A stretch of DNA of 64,000 nucleotides from Symbiodinium natans. Its lineage: Eukaryota; Sar; Dinophyceae; Suessiales; Symbiodiniaceae. The notes under the pieces were generated by a model. That model saw only the letters and a program-made list of their open reading frames with translations, did no database searches and had not been told where the DNA came from. A program made the position numbers and the translations under genes. The DNA is taken from positions 368,287 through 432,286 of the forward strand of contig CAJNDS010002083.1 of assembly GCA_905221605.1 (NCBI GenBank), in the 5' to 3' direction. This document shows, one piece after another, positions 1 through 10,531 of the stretch (position 1 is the stretch's first letter; every line of letters starts with the position of its first letter).

Positions 1-241
1 GACGGGGAGCCGTGGGTTCGGGCTCGAATCTTCAGTTTCGGGGGGAGAAGTTGCAGGAAATCTGGAGCGGTAGCTAGAGACGGTGGGTGGCAGAGAGCTT
101 CACCCTGACCCAGCATTTAGCATGTCCTTCATCAGTATGCAGGTTGGACGATGAAACAGGTCGTGACGTGCGAAGTTGCACGCTTAAGTTTTAAAGGGGC
201 AGACGACACGGACAAACAAGCATGATGCTCCAACTATATAC

Positions 242-333
242 TTTGGGATGTTCCCCCTTGCACTAACAGTCCTCAGTAGGGATTCTAATAGGGGAGTAAT
301 ATAGTTCGTATAAAGGGGGGTGTTCCACCCCAA
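242..333. mobile_element. MITE family A, copy 1 (MULE-like)
   Basis: A 92-bp inverted-repeat element. It starts TTTGGGATGTTCCCCC and ends in a diverged complement (GGGGGGTGTTCCACCCCAA). The flanking direct repeat TATATAC lies at 235-241 and 334-340. The same termini and core occur at 4594-4693 and 34568-34671, so this is a dispersed family. A 7-10-bp target duplication and a G-rich terminus fit a Mutator-like non-autonomous element; the class is inferred. Confidence 0.7.
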
Positions 334-611
334 TATATACCCACTACTGTGCTTCGGTGTGCTTCTTGTTTGTTCTTTTGGGTGAGAAGCTGTGGAGACG
401 TCTCAGGAGGAGGCGTGTACCTCAGGAGCTCGGCCCAGCGCAGTTTGGGCTTTGGGGGACTTTAGGGATGCTTTTGGGGTACATGGGCTGAGCAACCCTG
501 CCACGTGATCTGAATCTGGCCACGTCCATGCGCTTGTGTGGGAGAGACCTGGGCTCGCTGCCATGTTCTGTGTGTCCTGAGTCTCATACCCCTTACCCTT
601 CCGAAGCACCG

Positions 612-753
612 CATGGAGCCTGGAGGACTCTTCTTCAAATACTCCGACATCAAGCTGGAGGAGAACATGGAAGCTTCCTTCAGCCTCAACTCTCCTGGAG
701 CAAACTGCAGCAGCAACAGTGCGTTTGGCCCCAACGAGTGCTGCCTCCAGTGA
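612..753 (+). CDS. Hypothetical exon, Cys-containing
   Basis: An open stretch starting GLFFKYSDIKLEENMEASF and ending NECCLQ followed by TGA. It looks protein-like (mixed hydrophobic and charged, three Cys). The upstream half of the same frame does not look coding, so only this part is annotated. No family recognised. It may be the last exon of a gene that begins before the window, or chance. Confidence 0.22.
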
Positions 754-1087
754 CGCGGCTTGAACTGGGGGATCGCCGGAACTTCGTTGGGGCTCTCGAA
801 GCAGGAATGGTTCTATTTTCGAGGAAGAGACCACTCATGTGTCACAAAGCCAAGGGCTGCCACAGATCCCCTCAAACCCCAAAACTACCCCAAAACACAC
901 TACAAACCCTTGAAACCCTAAAGCCGTAGAAGCTCTCAACCTTGAGCCTTTGAAGCGTCACAACCCATCCTGACATACCGCAGTGAGAACTGTCTCAGCA
1001 TCAACCTATCAGGATACAGTATAGTAGGCAAGTCATCTCTTGACCGAAAGACACTGACACTCCGAGACCCACCCGTCCAAACCCCAA

Positions 1088-1219
1088 GTTGAAGTCCACA
1101 TCAGGTTCGGCGTCGGCATCGACGCGACCGTGCATGCGGTGCTCCCAAAGGAGCTGACCAAGGATGCGGTGTCCTCGAGTGCTTTTCAGCATGCGGTCCT
1201 GTTGATTTCCGTGGGGTGA
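1088..1219 (+). CDS. Hypothetical exon upstream of ML-domain exons
   Basis: An open + strand frame containing IDATVHAVLPKELTKDAVSS and ending at a TGA. It is amphipathic and protein-like. It lies about 85 bases before the ML-type exons at 1304-1720 and could be an earlier exon of the same gene, since ML proteins carry similar beta-strand segments. No clean acceptor was found. An overlapping open frame on the other strand is treated as a shadow. Confidence 0.25.
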   Translation, partial: VEVHIRFGVGIDATVHAVLPKELTKDAVSSSAFQHAVLLISVG

Positions 1220-1303
1220 TCAAGGAAAGCTGCTTAATAAAGAAATCTCAGGAACAGGCCGTGCGTGCTTCCTAGAATCAAAGCCCAAGTGGCAACGTCC
1301 CAG

Positions 1304-1720
1304 GTGATGACCACAAAAGTTTCAGCGTGGTATAAGGGGTGGATTCCCCTTTGGGACTCGATGACCTGCAAAATCTGCGGCGAGCCTTGCAACGCCTGCC
1401 CCTCCATTAGCCAGTACCTGCCCTCCGTGCCGCTCAGCTTTTGCAATGGCAGAGCCAGGAGGACAAGGCCTTTGTGTGCTTTGTGTACTTTGTGTGCTTG
1501 CAATCAGTGACTCAGTGCTGAGCCAAGGTTCCCGTGCCAGCCTCAACCCACGCCCGACTGCCCGATTCCGGCTGGATCGGTGAATGAAAAGGCCAGCGTG
1601 ACCCTACCGGTCGATGTGCAAAAGACGGTTGCCGGCAGTAAGGCCACTGTGACTTACTCCCTCACGCGTGCGGACGGCTCCATAGTGACCTCTGGCGAGA
1701 TCTTTGCCAAGGCTTCTTAG
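1304..1720 (+). CDS. ML-domain (NPC2/MD-2-like) lipid-recognition protein, 3' exons
   Basis: Two exons in compatible phase. Exon 1 (1304-1393) follows CAG and encodes SAWYKGWIPLWDS then CKICGEPCN; the intron begins with GC at 1394 and ends with AG at 1540. Exon 2 (1541-1717, stop TAG) encodes DCPIPAG, then ASVTLPVDVQ, GSKATVTYSLTRADGS and a short tail. The layout Cys...CGEPC...CPI.AG, two long beta strands and a 'YSLTRADG' turn matches the C-terminal half of ML domains, small secreted or luminal lipid/sterol carriers. Known ML proteins have a signal peptide, which would be on exons not identified here. The function is inferred from layout only; an unrelated secreted beta-sandwich is the alternative. 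Confidence 0.5.
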
Positions 1721-3490
1721 CCTAGCAGCCTTCCAGAGCTCTGTTTCCGCGGATCCTGCGCTAGGGCCGCTACTAGAACGCTACTGGCGGGGCCGATTTT
1801 CCTGCGGATCTTGCAACCGCGTGCCGTGCGTGAAAAGAGGAATGCCAAAAAGGAACGGCCACAGTCACAGATGGGCATCAGCTTGTTGAGGTAGTGACAG
1901 GCAGTGAGTACCGATGCTTAAGCCACTAGGAGAGTGGGGTGCCTTCAGTGGCCCAAGTCTCCAAAAACAAAAATTCGTGGACTCGACCCAACTCCCTGGG
2001 GGCTCCTTTCTAAGCCACGGCCAGGATCTGATCAAGAAGGAAGCGTCCGCGCAGGAGAGGCCTTGCGAGGTGTTTTTGCATGGGGTTTAGGGTTTAGGGT
2101 TTAGTCCCTCAGGGCTACTGTGAGACCGCTAGGATCCGCTAGGACCTTGTCTCTCGTAGCGTGTTGCGGTCCCGCAGGAGCTTCCATTCCTACACCACCA
2201 CAGCGCAAGCCTAGTCTGACCTGCAGTCTGCCACCCAAAGCTTTATATAAGTTTTAGTGTACACAAAATTCAAGTCCAAAACCCCAAAGTCCTAAGTTCC
2301 ACACCCTGCCTCCCCTGACAGGACTCCCGCCGGCCCGAGGCGCAGCGAGTCCGCGAGGTGCCGGTAAGAGCTCCTTTTTTTTGTTTTTTTAAGCTGGGTT
2401 TCGGGTTTAAAGCGGCCCCTGATACGCTCGAAGACTAGGGTACGTATGCCTCAACGAGGTCCTTACCTTGGGGATAGTGCGTTTACGTATGCTTTGGGAG
2501 TGTTATGGAACTGGAGAGTCTACAGGTAACATGTCGGCGTGCAGTCTTAAGGGGAAATAGAGGAAGTTTAGGGCTTAGGGGTGTCAGGGCTTCTGGGTTT
2601 TCATGTAGGGTGTGTGGATTTTGAAAGAAAGGGCGGTTGTTCTGAATTGGGCTTTTTCCTGGCTCCCCGACAATGTCGGGGCCCTGTTTCAAGTGATTAC
2701 CCAGAAAAGGGAGCCTCGATTTAGGATTTCACCTATGTTCCAAGTCACAAACCCCTAACCCTAAATCCTGAATCCTAAGCCTTCTACATAGAGGGACCCT
2801 AGTCACGAAAGCTAGCACAGCTAGGCTTGAGATTTCGAGGAAGCACGGGGAGGGAGGGAACACTTGTGCACCCTGGAGAGGGGGGGTGGGTGACTATTCA
2901 ATCTGTCAATAAAGGGGGAGGGGGAGCTCGATTGATTCTAGGAAGAATGCATCTGAGGCATTGTGAGGGTCACGCGGGGCATGATTCGGAGAAGTCCGCA
3001 TCTTCTCATGAGGCTAGACATGTCGGGGCTTTAGGGTGTTTATGAACACTCGACTCAGGGCTTGACTTGTGAGGGTGGTGGTGGTGGTGGTGGTGGTGTG
3101 TGCAGGTGTGCGATGTCGGTACATGGTGGTGGAGTGTGACTTTAGGGAACTTCTCAAGTGAAGGCGGAGACGAAGCAGAAAAGGGTCGACGAGCACATGC
3201 GCAGCGCCTGCAACCTCCATGCGCACTCCATCCTCATGCCGTGCCCCTGGAAAAGTGGAGAAGATCGGGGTGCGGGTGTAGGGTTTTAGGGTCTAGGAGT
3301 CAGGGTTCAGGGTTTAAAGGGTTCAGCGTTTAAGGCTTCCAGGGTCTGGGGCTACATACGGTGTCTTATAAATATTGATGCGTGTAGATATTGTGTGTGT
3401 GTGCTTCTCGAATGAAAACAGCAATAAGCGACACCCGACTGCACATCACTGAAATGGGGCTAAGACGGGTGACAAGACCCCAGTGGGTTT
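1721..3490. other. Gene-free stretch with telomere-like and simple repeats
   Basis: No convincing exon. Contains a short TTTAGGG run (about 2082-2104), TTAGGG-like drifted sequence around 2560-2780, a (GGT)n run near 3073-3098 and repeated GGGTTTAGGG/GGGTTCAGGG words around 3280-3330. The open frames here are made of repeat words. Confidence 0.6.
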
Positions 3491-3497
3491 AGGGTTT

Positions 3498-3520
3498 CGC
3501 GCGCGCGCGCGCGCGCGCGC

Positions 3521-3586
<66 letters not shown>

Positions 3587-3601
3587 GTGCGTGTCTCACT
3601 C
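3498..3601. repeat. (GC)n-(GT)n compound microsatellite
   Basis: About 22 bases of alternating CG followed by about 60 bases of alternating GT with a few interruptions, then a CT-rich tail. Alternating purine-pyrimidine sequence of this length can adopt Z-DNA. Confidence 0.95.
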
Positions 3602-4004
3602 TCTTTCTCTCTCTGTGTTTCAGTTGGCAGCGTTCCAAGAAAGATTATACCGCAGATCTGCGAGAGATTCTCTTTCTCTAACACTGGTCACTAGTCCCCC
3701 TCCTGATCCCCTACCCCAACCCTACACCTCATAAAGCCTACAAGTTTCGCACCTCCCCAAGGCTCCGAAATGTGGACCTAGAGGAGGACGGCCGGGGCCT
3801 ACCTTGGGTTTGAGGGGCGAGAGAGCTTCCTGTCGTTTAGGGTTTACGATCAGTGCGCGGGCTTTGCACCAGATTCGGAGCCCTCAAGACCCCCCCCAGC
3901 CCCTGAAAACCTCCCCAAAACACCCCTTATAAGCCCTTATAAGCCCCATAAGCCCTGAAAAGCCCTTCTTAGCCCCAATAAGCCCTTGCAGCCTTCTCGC
4001 CCAG

Positions 4005-4372
4005 ATGTTCGGCTCAGGCCCGACCACCGTTTCCAGGCTCCTGTCATCGTTCGCCTTCCTGTCCATGCCGGGAGCTGTGCTGTTGCTGGTACTTTATGTT
4101 GTAGTTATGACGGTTACTCTTGGGTGATTCTTGGGTATTTCTTGGGCATTTGTTGGGTTATTCTTGGGTTGTTCTTGGGCTATGCTTGGTCTATTCTTGG
4201 GTTATTCTTGGGTTATTCTTAGGTTATTCTTGGGTTATTATTGGGTTATTCTTCTGACTGCGCCATTCTTCTCCTTGCTGTTGTCGCTGTCGTTGCCCGC
4301 GCCATCCGCCATCCTAAGCCCCAAATCGTTACTTGTCCGACATGTTTCAGACCCTCTGACACACTACAGTAG
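4005..4372 (+). CDS. Membrane-protein exons (two TM segments)
   Basis: Exon-like frame 1 (4005-4124) starts with ATG and reads MFGSGPTTVSRLLSS, then a hydrophobic run AVLLLVLYVVVMTVTL before TGA. Frame 2 (about 4232-4369) follows an AG|G and reads DCAILLLAVVAVVARAIRH, then QIVTCPTCF, ending at TAG. Each carries one predicted membrane helix; the second is followed by a CxxC pair that could bind a metal. The spacer between them is a TTCTTGGGTTAT minisatellite, likely an intron. No family recognised. Both lie on the + strand like the recognised genes. Confidence 0.35.
4118..4250. repeat. TTCTTGGG(TTA) minisatellite
   Basis: Head-to-tail units of the type TTCTTGGGTTAT and TTCTTGGGCTAT, about ten copies with drift, between two membrane-helix exons. 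Its encoded YSWVILG repeats are a by-product of the units. Confidence 0.85.
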
Positions 4373-4593
4373 CATTCTACCGGAAAAAATATGTCCATCT
4401 TCCTGCAAAAGGAAGCCTCACACTTCTCAACGGCTAAACTCAGGTTTAGTTGGTAGTGCTCTAACAAGTTAAGAACTAGGCCTCGTACTGATCTACGTAC
4501 CATCGAAACGTCGCGGCATGTTCCACTTCCCAAGTCAGCACGAAGTATGTCGCATGCCGAACCAAAACCCCAAACCCCAAGACCCCTAAACTT

Positions 4594-4693
4594 CGGGATG
4601 TCCCCCCTTATACTAACAGTCCATAATAAGAATTGTCATAGGAGGTACTATAATCCCTGTTCAGGACTGTGAGTATAAGTTGGAACATCCCAA
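4594..4693. mobile_element. MITE family A, copy 2 (MULE-like), 9-bp TSD
   Basis: Inverted-repeat element with ends CGGGATGTCCCCCCTTATAC and, on the complement of the right end, TTGGGATGTTCCAACTTATAC; the inner TIR block TACTAACAGTCC / GGACTGTGAGTA is clear. A perfect 9-bp direct repeat CCTAAACTT flanks it at 4585-4593 and 4694-4702. The target lies in CCCTAAA-like sequence, which raises the chance of a spurious match a little, but the terminal TT is not part of that repeat. Confidence 0.8.
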
Positions 4694-5096
4694 CCTAAAC
4701 TTTTGAAGCCCTTCTGGTTACACCCCAGGCACCACACCTTCAACCTGCCCGAAGGGGGCCTGGACCTTCCGGAGTGAGGGCCTCAGCGGTTTAGGGTTTA
4801 GGGTTTAGGGGCCTTAGGTGCCACGGAACTTTTGGGAGCTTGAGGTCTGAAAGGCTTGCAAGGGGGCTTTCACAAGGCTCAGGGCTTTTTGGGGGGCTTT
4901 TGAGGGGGCGAGTGGTAGTTTTAGGGACAATTTTGGCTTTGGTTGTTTGCGAGTTTTAAGGATTCGGGGCCGGAACTTTTCTGAATCAGCCTGCCATCAG
5001 GCCGGAGCTTTTTGAGATCTATCATCGCCACCGCCGTCATCTTGTAGGCCGGGCTTCGATCCGCAGCTGCCAGGCTACACCAATATACACCAATCA

Positions 5097-5141
5097 GGTT
5101 TAGGGTTTAGGGTTTAGGGTTTAGGGTTTAGAGTTTAGGGT
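5097..5141 (+). repeat. Interstitial TTTAGGG tract (G-strand)
   Basis: About six tandem TTTAGGG units on the + strand, one with a GAG variant. A shorter run lies at 4790-4813. Confidence 0.95.
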
Positions 5142-5322
5142 GGTTCCTTGGAAAAGTGGTGTTCCTCAGAGTTCAGGGATTGGTTTTCATGGTGATATGG
5201 GCTGCAATGGTTTGCAGAAGTTTGCAGAGACTTGGCGCACAAACTCACACTTTCAGAAAAGAACGCATCTTGGGTTGCAAGACTGCACAAACACGCAGGG
5301 CGAAACAAGCAACGGTGGCTAG

Positions 5323-6213
5323 TGGAGCAGACAGTGCCTTGAGCTCGCGTGGCCAACAGCCCATCTTGCGGACGCGCTTTTCAACCCCCATGAACCTTCA
5401 GCCAGTCACTGCTTCTTCGCAGTGGATCTCCTGCTAGTCGAAGATCCTCAACTCATCCAAGCTCTAAGACCGAGTGCGGGCTTGGCCACACTAACTACTG
5501 GGGATTTCTTTGAAATCCTCAAGCCCTGTCTCCGCTTGACGCAGGCTGGTTTGATACACGGATGGAGAAGAAGGAGCTCTCACCTCAGTTTTCAGCCCTG
5601 CAAGCTTTTGGCTCTAAATTATAGCCCTGTAGAAGACCTGAGTCTACAGAAGACGCCTGTCAGCTCTACACGAAAATGTGCCCCTGGACACCCTGGATGG
5701 CTTTCGAGCATCGTTCCTCAGGTATCGGAACTTTAACTCGGTCTTGCAGACGGTGCACGAGCAGTTCTCGGCACTGGATGCGGTGCTCCCCTCGGCTCAG
5801 AATGCAAGGGTTCAGGGATGTTGCGGGTTTCGGGTGTTCAGCTGCCGTGGCTTGAAGTGTCGCTCTGCTGAATCAAAGGAATCATGGTTCCAGAATTGAC
5901 GGTGATGGTTTGAAGTTAAAGTTGCGCAAAGTGGTCTTGGAGTAAGAACCTCCACCCTGGAAGTATGATGAGCCCTGCGAAAGTGCCTTGACAATTCCTA
6001 CATTGGCACAATGTTGAGTGTCTTGTCAGAATGTGAGGCCAGTTCCATCGACACGGCAGAGTTCGAGTGGGGCTCCATTGGAGGCTTGTTTCTTGTGGAG
6101 ATTGTACAGAACTCGAATCTGAAGCTTGAAGGGTTTGGAGATCATGATTTGGGTTTGTGTGCCATAGGGTTGATAGCATGGCTCCTAACATGTATATTCT
6201 CTAGACGTGAGTA
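5323..6213 (+). CDS. Hypothetical multi-exon gene
   Basis: Three protein-like + strand segments. Segment 1 (open from 5323) contains ADALFNPHEPSASHCFFAVD, LLLVEDPQLIQALRPSAGL and TTGDFFEILKPCLRL. Segment 2 (about 5648-5812, after CTACAG) contains SALHENVPLDTLDGF, ASFLRYRNFNSVLQ and VHEQFSALDAVLPSAQNA. Segment 3 (about 6011-6213) contains LSVLSECEASSIDTAEFEW and GGLFLVEIVQNSNLKL, ending at a stop. Frames differ between segments, so introns are required. No family recognised. Strand is chosen because all recognised genes here are on +; competing minus-strand frames exist over segments 2 and 3. Confidence 0.35.
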
Positions 6214-6268
6214 GACTAGACTCGACAGCCAACGCTGTGTGGTGGATCCGCATGCTCGGCGACTTCAG

Positions 6269-6647
6269 TCGGAGGCGATGTCCACAATGCCGGTCGCTAT
6301 TGCGTGGTTGGCACGGGCCTTGGGAGACCTCCTCAAGAGGCCCGTGCAGCTCAACTCATGTAGTTGCTGCAGGTGAGCAATGTTGGGAGCCTCTCCAGAG
6401 AAGCGAATCAAATCTTCCCCTTTGCCCTTGGCAACGCCCAACCGAGCGGAGTCGGGGGGTGGGAGCTGTGCAGCCGAGGCCGGAAACGTTCGGAGGCGCA
6501 CCGGCTCACGGTGCAGGGTTTGATAAGCCCGGTATAGCTTCAGAGTATGCGCATTTGTGAGTTCTAGAATATCTGAACGGATTCCGATTCTGAGAACAGT
6601 TGAGTTGAGGGGTGTCTGGGGCGCCTTGGTTCAGGGTCAAAAGTCAG

Positions 6648-6702
<55 letters not shown>

Positions 6703-7399
6703 GAAGAAGAAGAGCGAGAGCGAGAGACAGACAATCGGTGAGCTTGATCGCTTGAGCTAAACGGGTTGCGGCTTGTCAAGAGAATTGCAGCAGGTCACTT
6801 GCTGCGAAGATAGAGAGCTGCCCGTCGGTGTTGCTGCACCAGCGTACCTTGCGAGAGCAATCCCAACCGGGATGATGCTGTTTTGTGCATCCACAGGCCG
6901 AACGTGGAGAGATCACAAGTGTCACGGAGGACCTAAGCAGCAGTCATGCTAGCTTCGGCTTCTTGCGCTTGCCATCACTGCGCATCCCCTGGTGGCAAGG
7001 GCTTGCTGAGGTTTGCTCCACACAGTCGACATTCCAGCCTCATGCTGCCAGGACAAGTCTGGTGCAACATGGGTGGAGCTCAACGTGCAGCTGCTGCAAG
7101 TCACGGTGCGCGGGCGCTATGCCCGGGGCCAATTCGCGCGCTCAGGGCATATTGGTGCGGTCCATGACGTTTTGGTCACCACGACCAGCCTCCAAACATC
7201 TGCATGGCCCAGGACCACCTTTCAGCCCAAGCCCCGAACTCTGAAGGTCCCCCATGGCCCTAGAACCCGAAACCCTAAACCCTAAACCCTAAACTCTAAA
7301 CCCTAAACCCTAAACCCTTAAGCCGAGGTCACCCCCCTCGAGGAGGACACCTCTGGGCACGCGGACTTCCGGGACATCCTCCGATTGCGAGGCCGCGAG
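6269..7399 (+). CDS. Hypothetical multi-exon gene
   Basis: Candidate exons: 6269-6372 (after TTCAG; AMSTMPVAIAWLARALGDLL, then LKRPVQLNSCSC; donor GTGAGC); 6897-about 6996 (after CACAG|G; AERGEITSVTEDLSSS then FGFLRLPSLRIPWW; GC donor); 7052-about 7172 (after CCAG|G; DKSGATWVELNVQLLQVTV, then GRYARGQFARSGHIGAVHDV); 7328-7399 (after GAG|G; VTPLEEDTSGHADFRDILRL then RGRE, exactly 24 codons, GC donor at 7400). The last exon is tightly bracketed by C-strand and G-strand telomere-like repeats, the arrangement seen around confirmed exons. The GHIGAVHDV piece resembles a WD40 blade turn but is too short to assign. The exon order is inferred and phases were not all reconciled. Confidence 0.38.
6651..6700. 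repeat. (GA)n microsatellite
   Basis: About 24 GA dinucleotides, interrupted near the 3' end. Lies in a presumed intron between exons at 6269 and 6897. Confidence 0.95.
7268..7319 (-). repeat. Interstitial CCCTAAA tract (C-strand on +)
   Basis: About seven CCCTAAA units just upstream of the candidate exon 7328-7399. Complementary to the tract at 7450-7502. Confidence 0.95.
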
Positions 7400-7449
7400 G
7401 CGAAGACGGTGCAGTGCCAGGAGCTCAGAGGATCGCTCAGAACTGTTCG

Positions 7450-7502
7450 GGGTTTAGGGTTTAGGGTTAAGGGTTTAGGGTTTAGGGTTTAGGGTTTAGG
7501 GT
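7450..7502 (+). repeat. Interstitial TTTAGGG tract (G-strand on +)
   Basis: About seven TTTAGGG units (one TTAAGGG) just downstream of the candidate exon 7328-7399; with the tract at 7268-7319 it forms an inverted pair around that exon. Confidence 0.95.
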
Positions 7503-8559
7503 TCCCTTACAATATAGGTAACTGTTTAGAGTTGAGAGTACTAATGCAGGGTTCCTTTACAATATAGGTCACCTTTTCATGGTGGAATCCCTTGTAAGAC
7601 GGATCCGCCGAAATGTAGTTTCACGGGTTCTGCAAGTGCAGTGTTGTGTCTGAAAAATGAGTCAGTATTCTTTTCTATTTTCGTTTTTCGTTACTTCTCT
7701 TACTATGATTATGGCACATGATTACGGTCTTTTTCAATTCCTCAGATCATCACTTTAGCCCAAAAGGGTTTTGGTTTTAGGATTTTAAGGAGAGGGTTTC
7801 GGGGACATCGTCTGCTTCTTGAATCTTGCATGGCACAATACGGCGACTTTCCATGGACTTGCTCTTCACCTGCCGCAAACTATCGTGCGCCGCGTGATGT
7901 TCGCTGCTCAAGTAAGTGTTGATGCTGCTTGCTGCTCGGTTTCACTGCTGAAGGTTGCTGTTCAAGGCATCAGGGGCTGGCCCTGGCACGAATGCCTGTC
8001 TGCGCAGAGGCTAGCGAATTCCTGGGAAACTGAACACCCGCTGGAATCTGAACTCAACAACTTGGGGCGTGTGGTTTCTGAGGCAGATGTGAGGTTCACA
8101 GTGGTCCGGACGAGCATCAGAAACATCTGTGGCAAAAGACTGAAGATTGTGCAGGTGCAAGTCGTGCAAGTCCACGGCGTTCTGCCTTGCCTTGCGGTTA
8201 GCTAGATGGAAATCTCCAACGCTGTCTGAACGAGGAGCTTTCTTGTGCGACCGAAGTTTATGTGGCGAATCGTTCGGGCATGTTAGGAAAAATGGAATGG
8301 CATTCATGAGATTTTTCCGCACACCGACCTTCGAATTGGTGCAGTTGTGCAACGGTTTATGTGCCTTGCTCTTGTATGCGCAATTGACATTGCCGGCTTG
8401 CATGCTGCTCAAAGTGCCTCTCTAGCGAATGTGCCAACATGCACGGTTGCGTCCGGTCGATGAGAGCACGATTCTGGCAAAGAGCAGCAGGCACCAGACC
8501 AACCAAGTGGAAGGTTCACTTCGGGCACGCTGGGTTGTCCCTGGCATTGGTCATCAGGC
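7503..8559. other. Spacer or PPR-gene upstream region
   Basis: AT-richer sequence at 7600-7760 without exons. Open + frames at 7819-8205 and 8429-8608 look only weakly protein-like and may be 5' exons or introns of the PPR gene that follows. The phrase GGTTCCTTTACAATATAGGT occurs twice in near-identical form (7500-7520 and 7550-7570), a short local duplication. Confidence 0.45.
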
Positions 8560-9881
8560 ATGCATGATATCGTTGCCGCGGCAGGGAGCGGGCCATGCTG
8601 CGGCCTGCTGACAGCTTCAAAAGAGCTGCTTTTCTTAGCTTCTCCCACAAATCCCTTCAAAATCAAGTCCTTGCAACGAAACCCAAGGCTTTCCCATCGG
8701 CGAGCCAGTATGAAAGAGTGCAGGACGTCCACAGCATTGCTGAAATGCTTGTCGGATGCCGTTCATGCTAATGAGGTTGATGGGAGCGTGATCGGTGCAG
8801 CCATGCAGACTTGCGGCCACAACTACTGGTGAGAGACACTTATGCAGGTCTATGACAAAGCAGTTTATCTTGACATTGAATTTGGTTGCGTTGAAAGGGC
8901 CATCCTCGTCAACGCTATGGCAGCCTGCTTGCAGCACTCCGCTGCTGTCCGACAGAGCTGTTAGCACGCAAGGATCGAGCTCTTAGTTTGAGCAGGCATT
9001 CCTGGAAGCAAATGCCGTTGCAATTTTCCGAGCTGAACTACCAATGTATGATTGGGGCTGCTTTCAGAGTCTGCGCTGAAGTCGGTGAGCAGGCGCTGCC
9101 GTGGGCAGAAGAGATTCTTAGCTGGTGCAAGAAGCAGACGCATACCATCACCGCATTTGAGTATGGACCCCTTCTGGTGCTCTTTGAGCAGTGCAGGCAG
9201 CGCGATCGAGTGGACAGGCTGTTGTTTAAGATTATACAGACAAAGGGGCAGTCTCTGAATGAAGTCCATCTTGGCAGTCTAATCAATGCCGCAGGCAGCG
9301 ACTGGAAAAGAGTTGAGACGATCTGGGACCTGCTGGTGAACCAGTCATCGTTGAAACCAAATATCATCTGCTACAGAGCTCGGAGTAAGGCACATCTTCT
9401 GGCAGGAAGGCCAGCCACAGCTGCAAAGATCATACGAGACATAGGTGCAGCTGGAATGCCAACCGATTCTGCGCGGACAGTAACAACGCACCTTCAAGCG
9501 ATGTTGATCGTATCCCATGCAGAGCTCACTAAAGCCAACAAGCGGCAGTTGAAAAAGTGTCTATCTGTCGCAGGGGATGTTGATCTGAGCGAGGCTGGCA
9601 AAGGACTTGCGGCCAAGTTGAAACAGCTGATCAAAGTGGCAGAGAAGCTGCTGTCGAATCCTTCTTCTTTGCGCTTTGCCGACTTGCTTGTCCTTCAGTT
9701 TGCTCAGGAAGGCGCAATGGGGAGTTGGCCCCAATATGCAGCCGGCTCTAAGTATCTGGCCAAAGAGGAGTCTGAGAGGGAGAAAGTACGAGCCTTCCCT
9801 TGCCGTAGATTGAGATTTTTGATCAGATGCAAAGCAGTAAGCGACTGGAAAAGGCATCCCGCCAAGACGACTAGAACTTAA
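8560..9881 (+). CDS. PPR-like protein, probably disrupted
   Basis: The main open frame (8988-9881) encodes helix-turn-helix repeats of about 35 residues with PPR spacing: ELNYQCMIGAAFRVC, then FEYGPLLVLFEQCRQ, LNEVHLGSLINAAG, KPNIICYRARSKAHLLAG and DSARTVTTHLQAMLIVSHAE. A related block (8560-8960, frame 1) carries TALLKCLSDAVHANEVDGS and VERAILVNAMAACLQH. PPR proteins bind RNA in organelles. The earlier block has an in-frame TGA at 8833, inside NYW*ETLMQVYDKA, and shifts frame near 8955-8965 before rejoining the main frame. No intron large enough to explain both is evident, so this is a decayed copy, a sequence error, or an unusual intron. No ATG is required at 8988 (the codon is TTG). The tail after 9720 is basic and not repeat-like. 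Confidence 0.6.
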
Positions 9882-10531
9882 ATAAAGGAAGTCCCAGTCA
9901 GATGAGAGTGTTACCACAAGAGTCCTGGCAGCGTTCCAGGTCGCATAGGCTGCCTGTGCGTGATAGTGATATGGCTGATTGCCAGTGTTCTTGTCGATAG
10001 TCTCTCTGTTTACCACCCAGACCCTATTTCGATAAACCCCAAGACCTTACTTCTACTTTGGCCTAAAGGCTGAAAGCCAATCATGTGTTTCAAGCCCTCA
10101 ATACCCTCAAGCTGCCCAAGCTGAAGCAGCCGATCTCCGCCTTGCTCCCTATTTTGAGGTGCCGCCCTGCTCTCCACGGACCTGGCGCCTGGGTTGCACC
10201 CCCCAACCCCCCCTGAGGCATCTCGAACTCCAATAACCTCTGAATAACAATGCCTCGACCCGGAAGTGCGAGCGGTACGCTACTGTAGTGTCTTGCAGGG
10301 TGCCCTAAACACGAGGGGCCACTTAGCGACCTGGCCATCTCTGTGCAGTCAATTGGCTGAGGAACCCTTAAACAAATAGATGCGCGTCAACCCTAAACCC
10401 TAAACCTGAAACCCTAAAACCCGACTGGACAAAGTGCGGAACCCTACCCACTCAGTTGAATTCTTAGGCTCCAAGCACCGAAGCCCTAAACTTACAAGCC
10501 CTTGCGACAAGGGCTCAGGAGACGAGCCCAG
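9882..10531. other. Gene-free stretch, C-strand-like
   Basis: No convincing exon. The right half is rich in CCCTAAA-derived words (10080-10110, 10385-10425), which in this window usually mark the 3' part of an intron or the approach to an exon. Confidence 0.5.

Noticed and set aside
3460..3734. Open frames with long Val-Cys or Thr-His repeats
   Set aside because: Translation of the GT/GC microsatellite.
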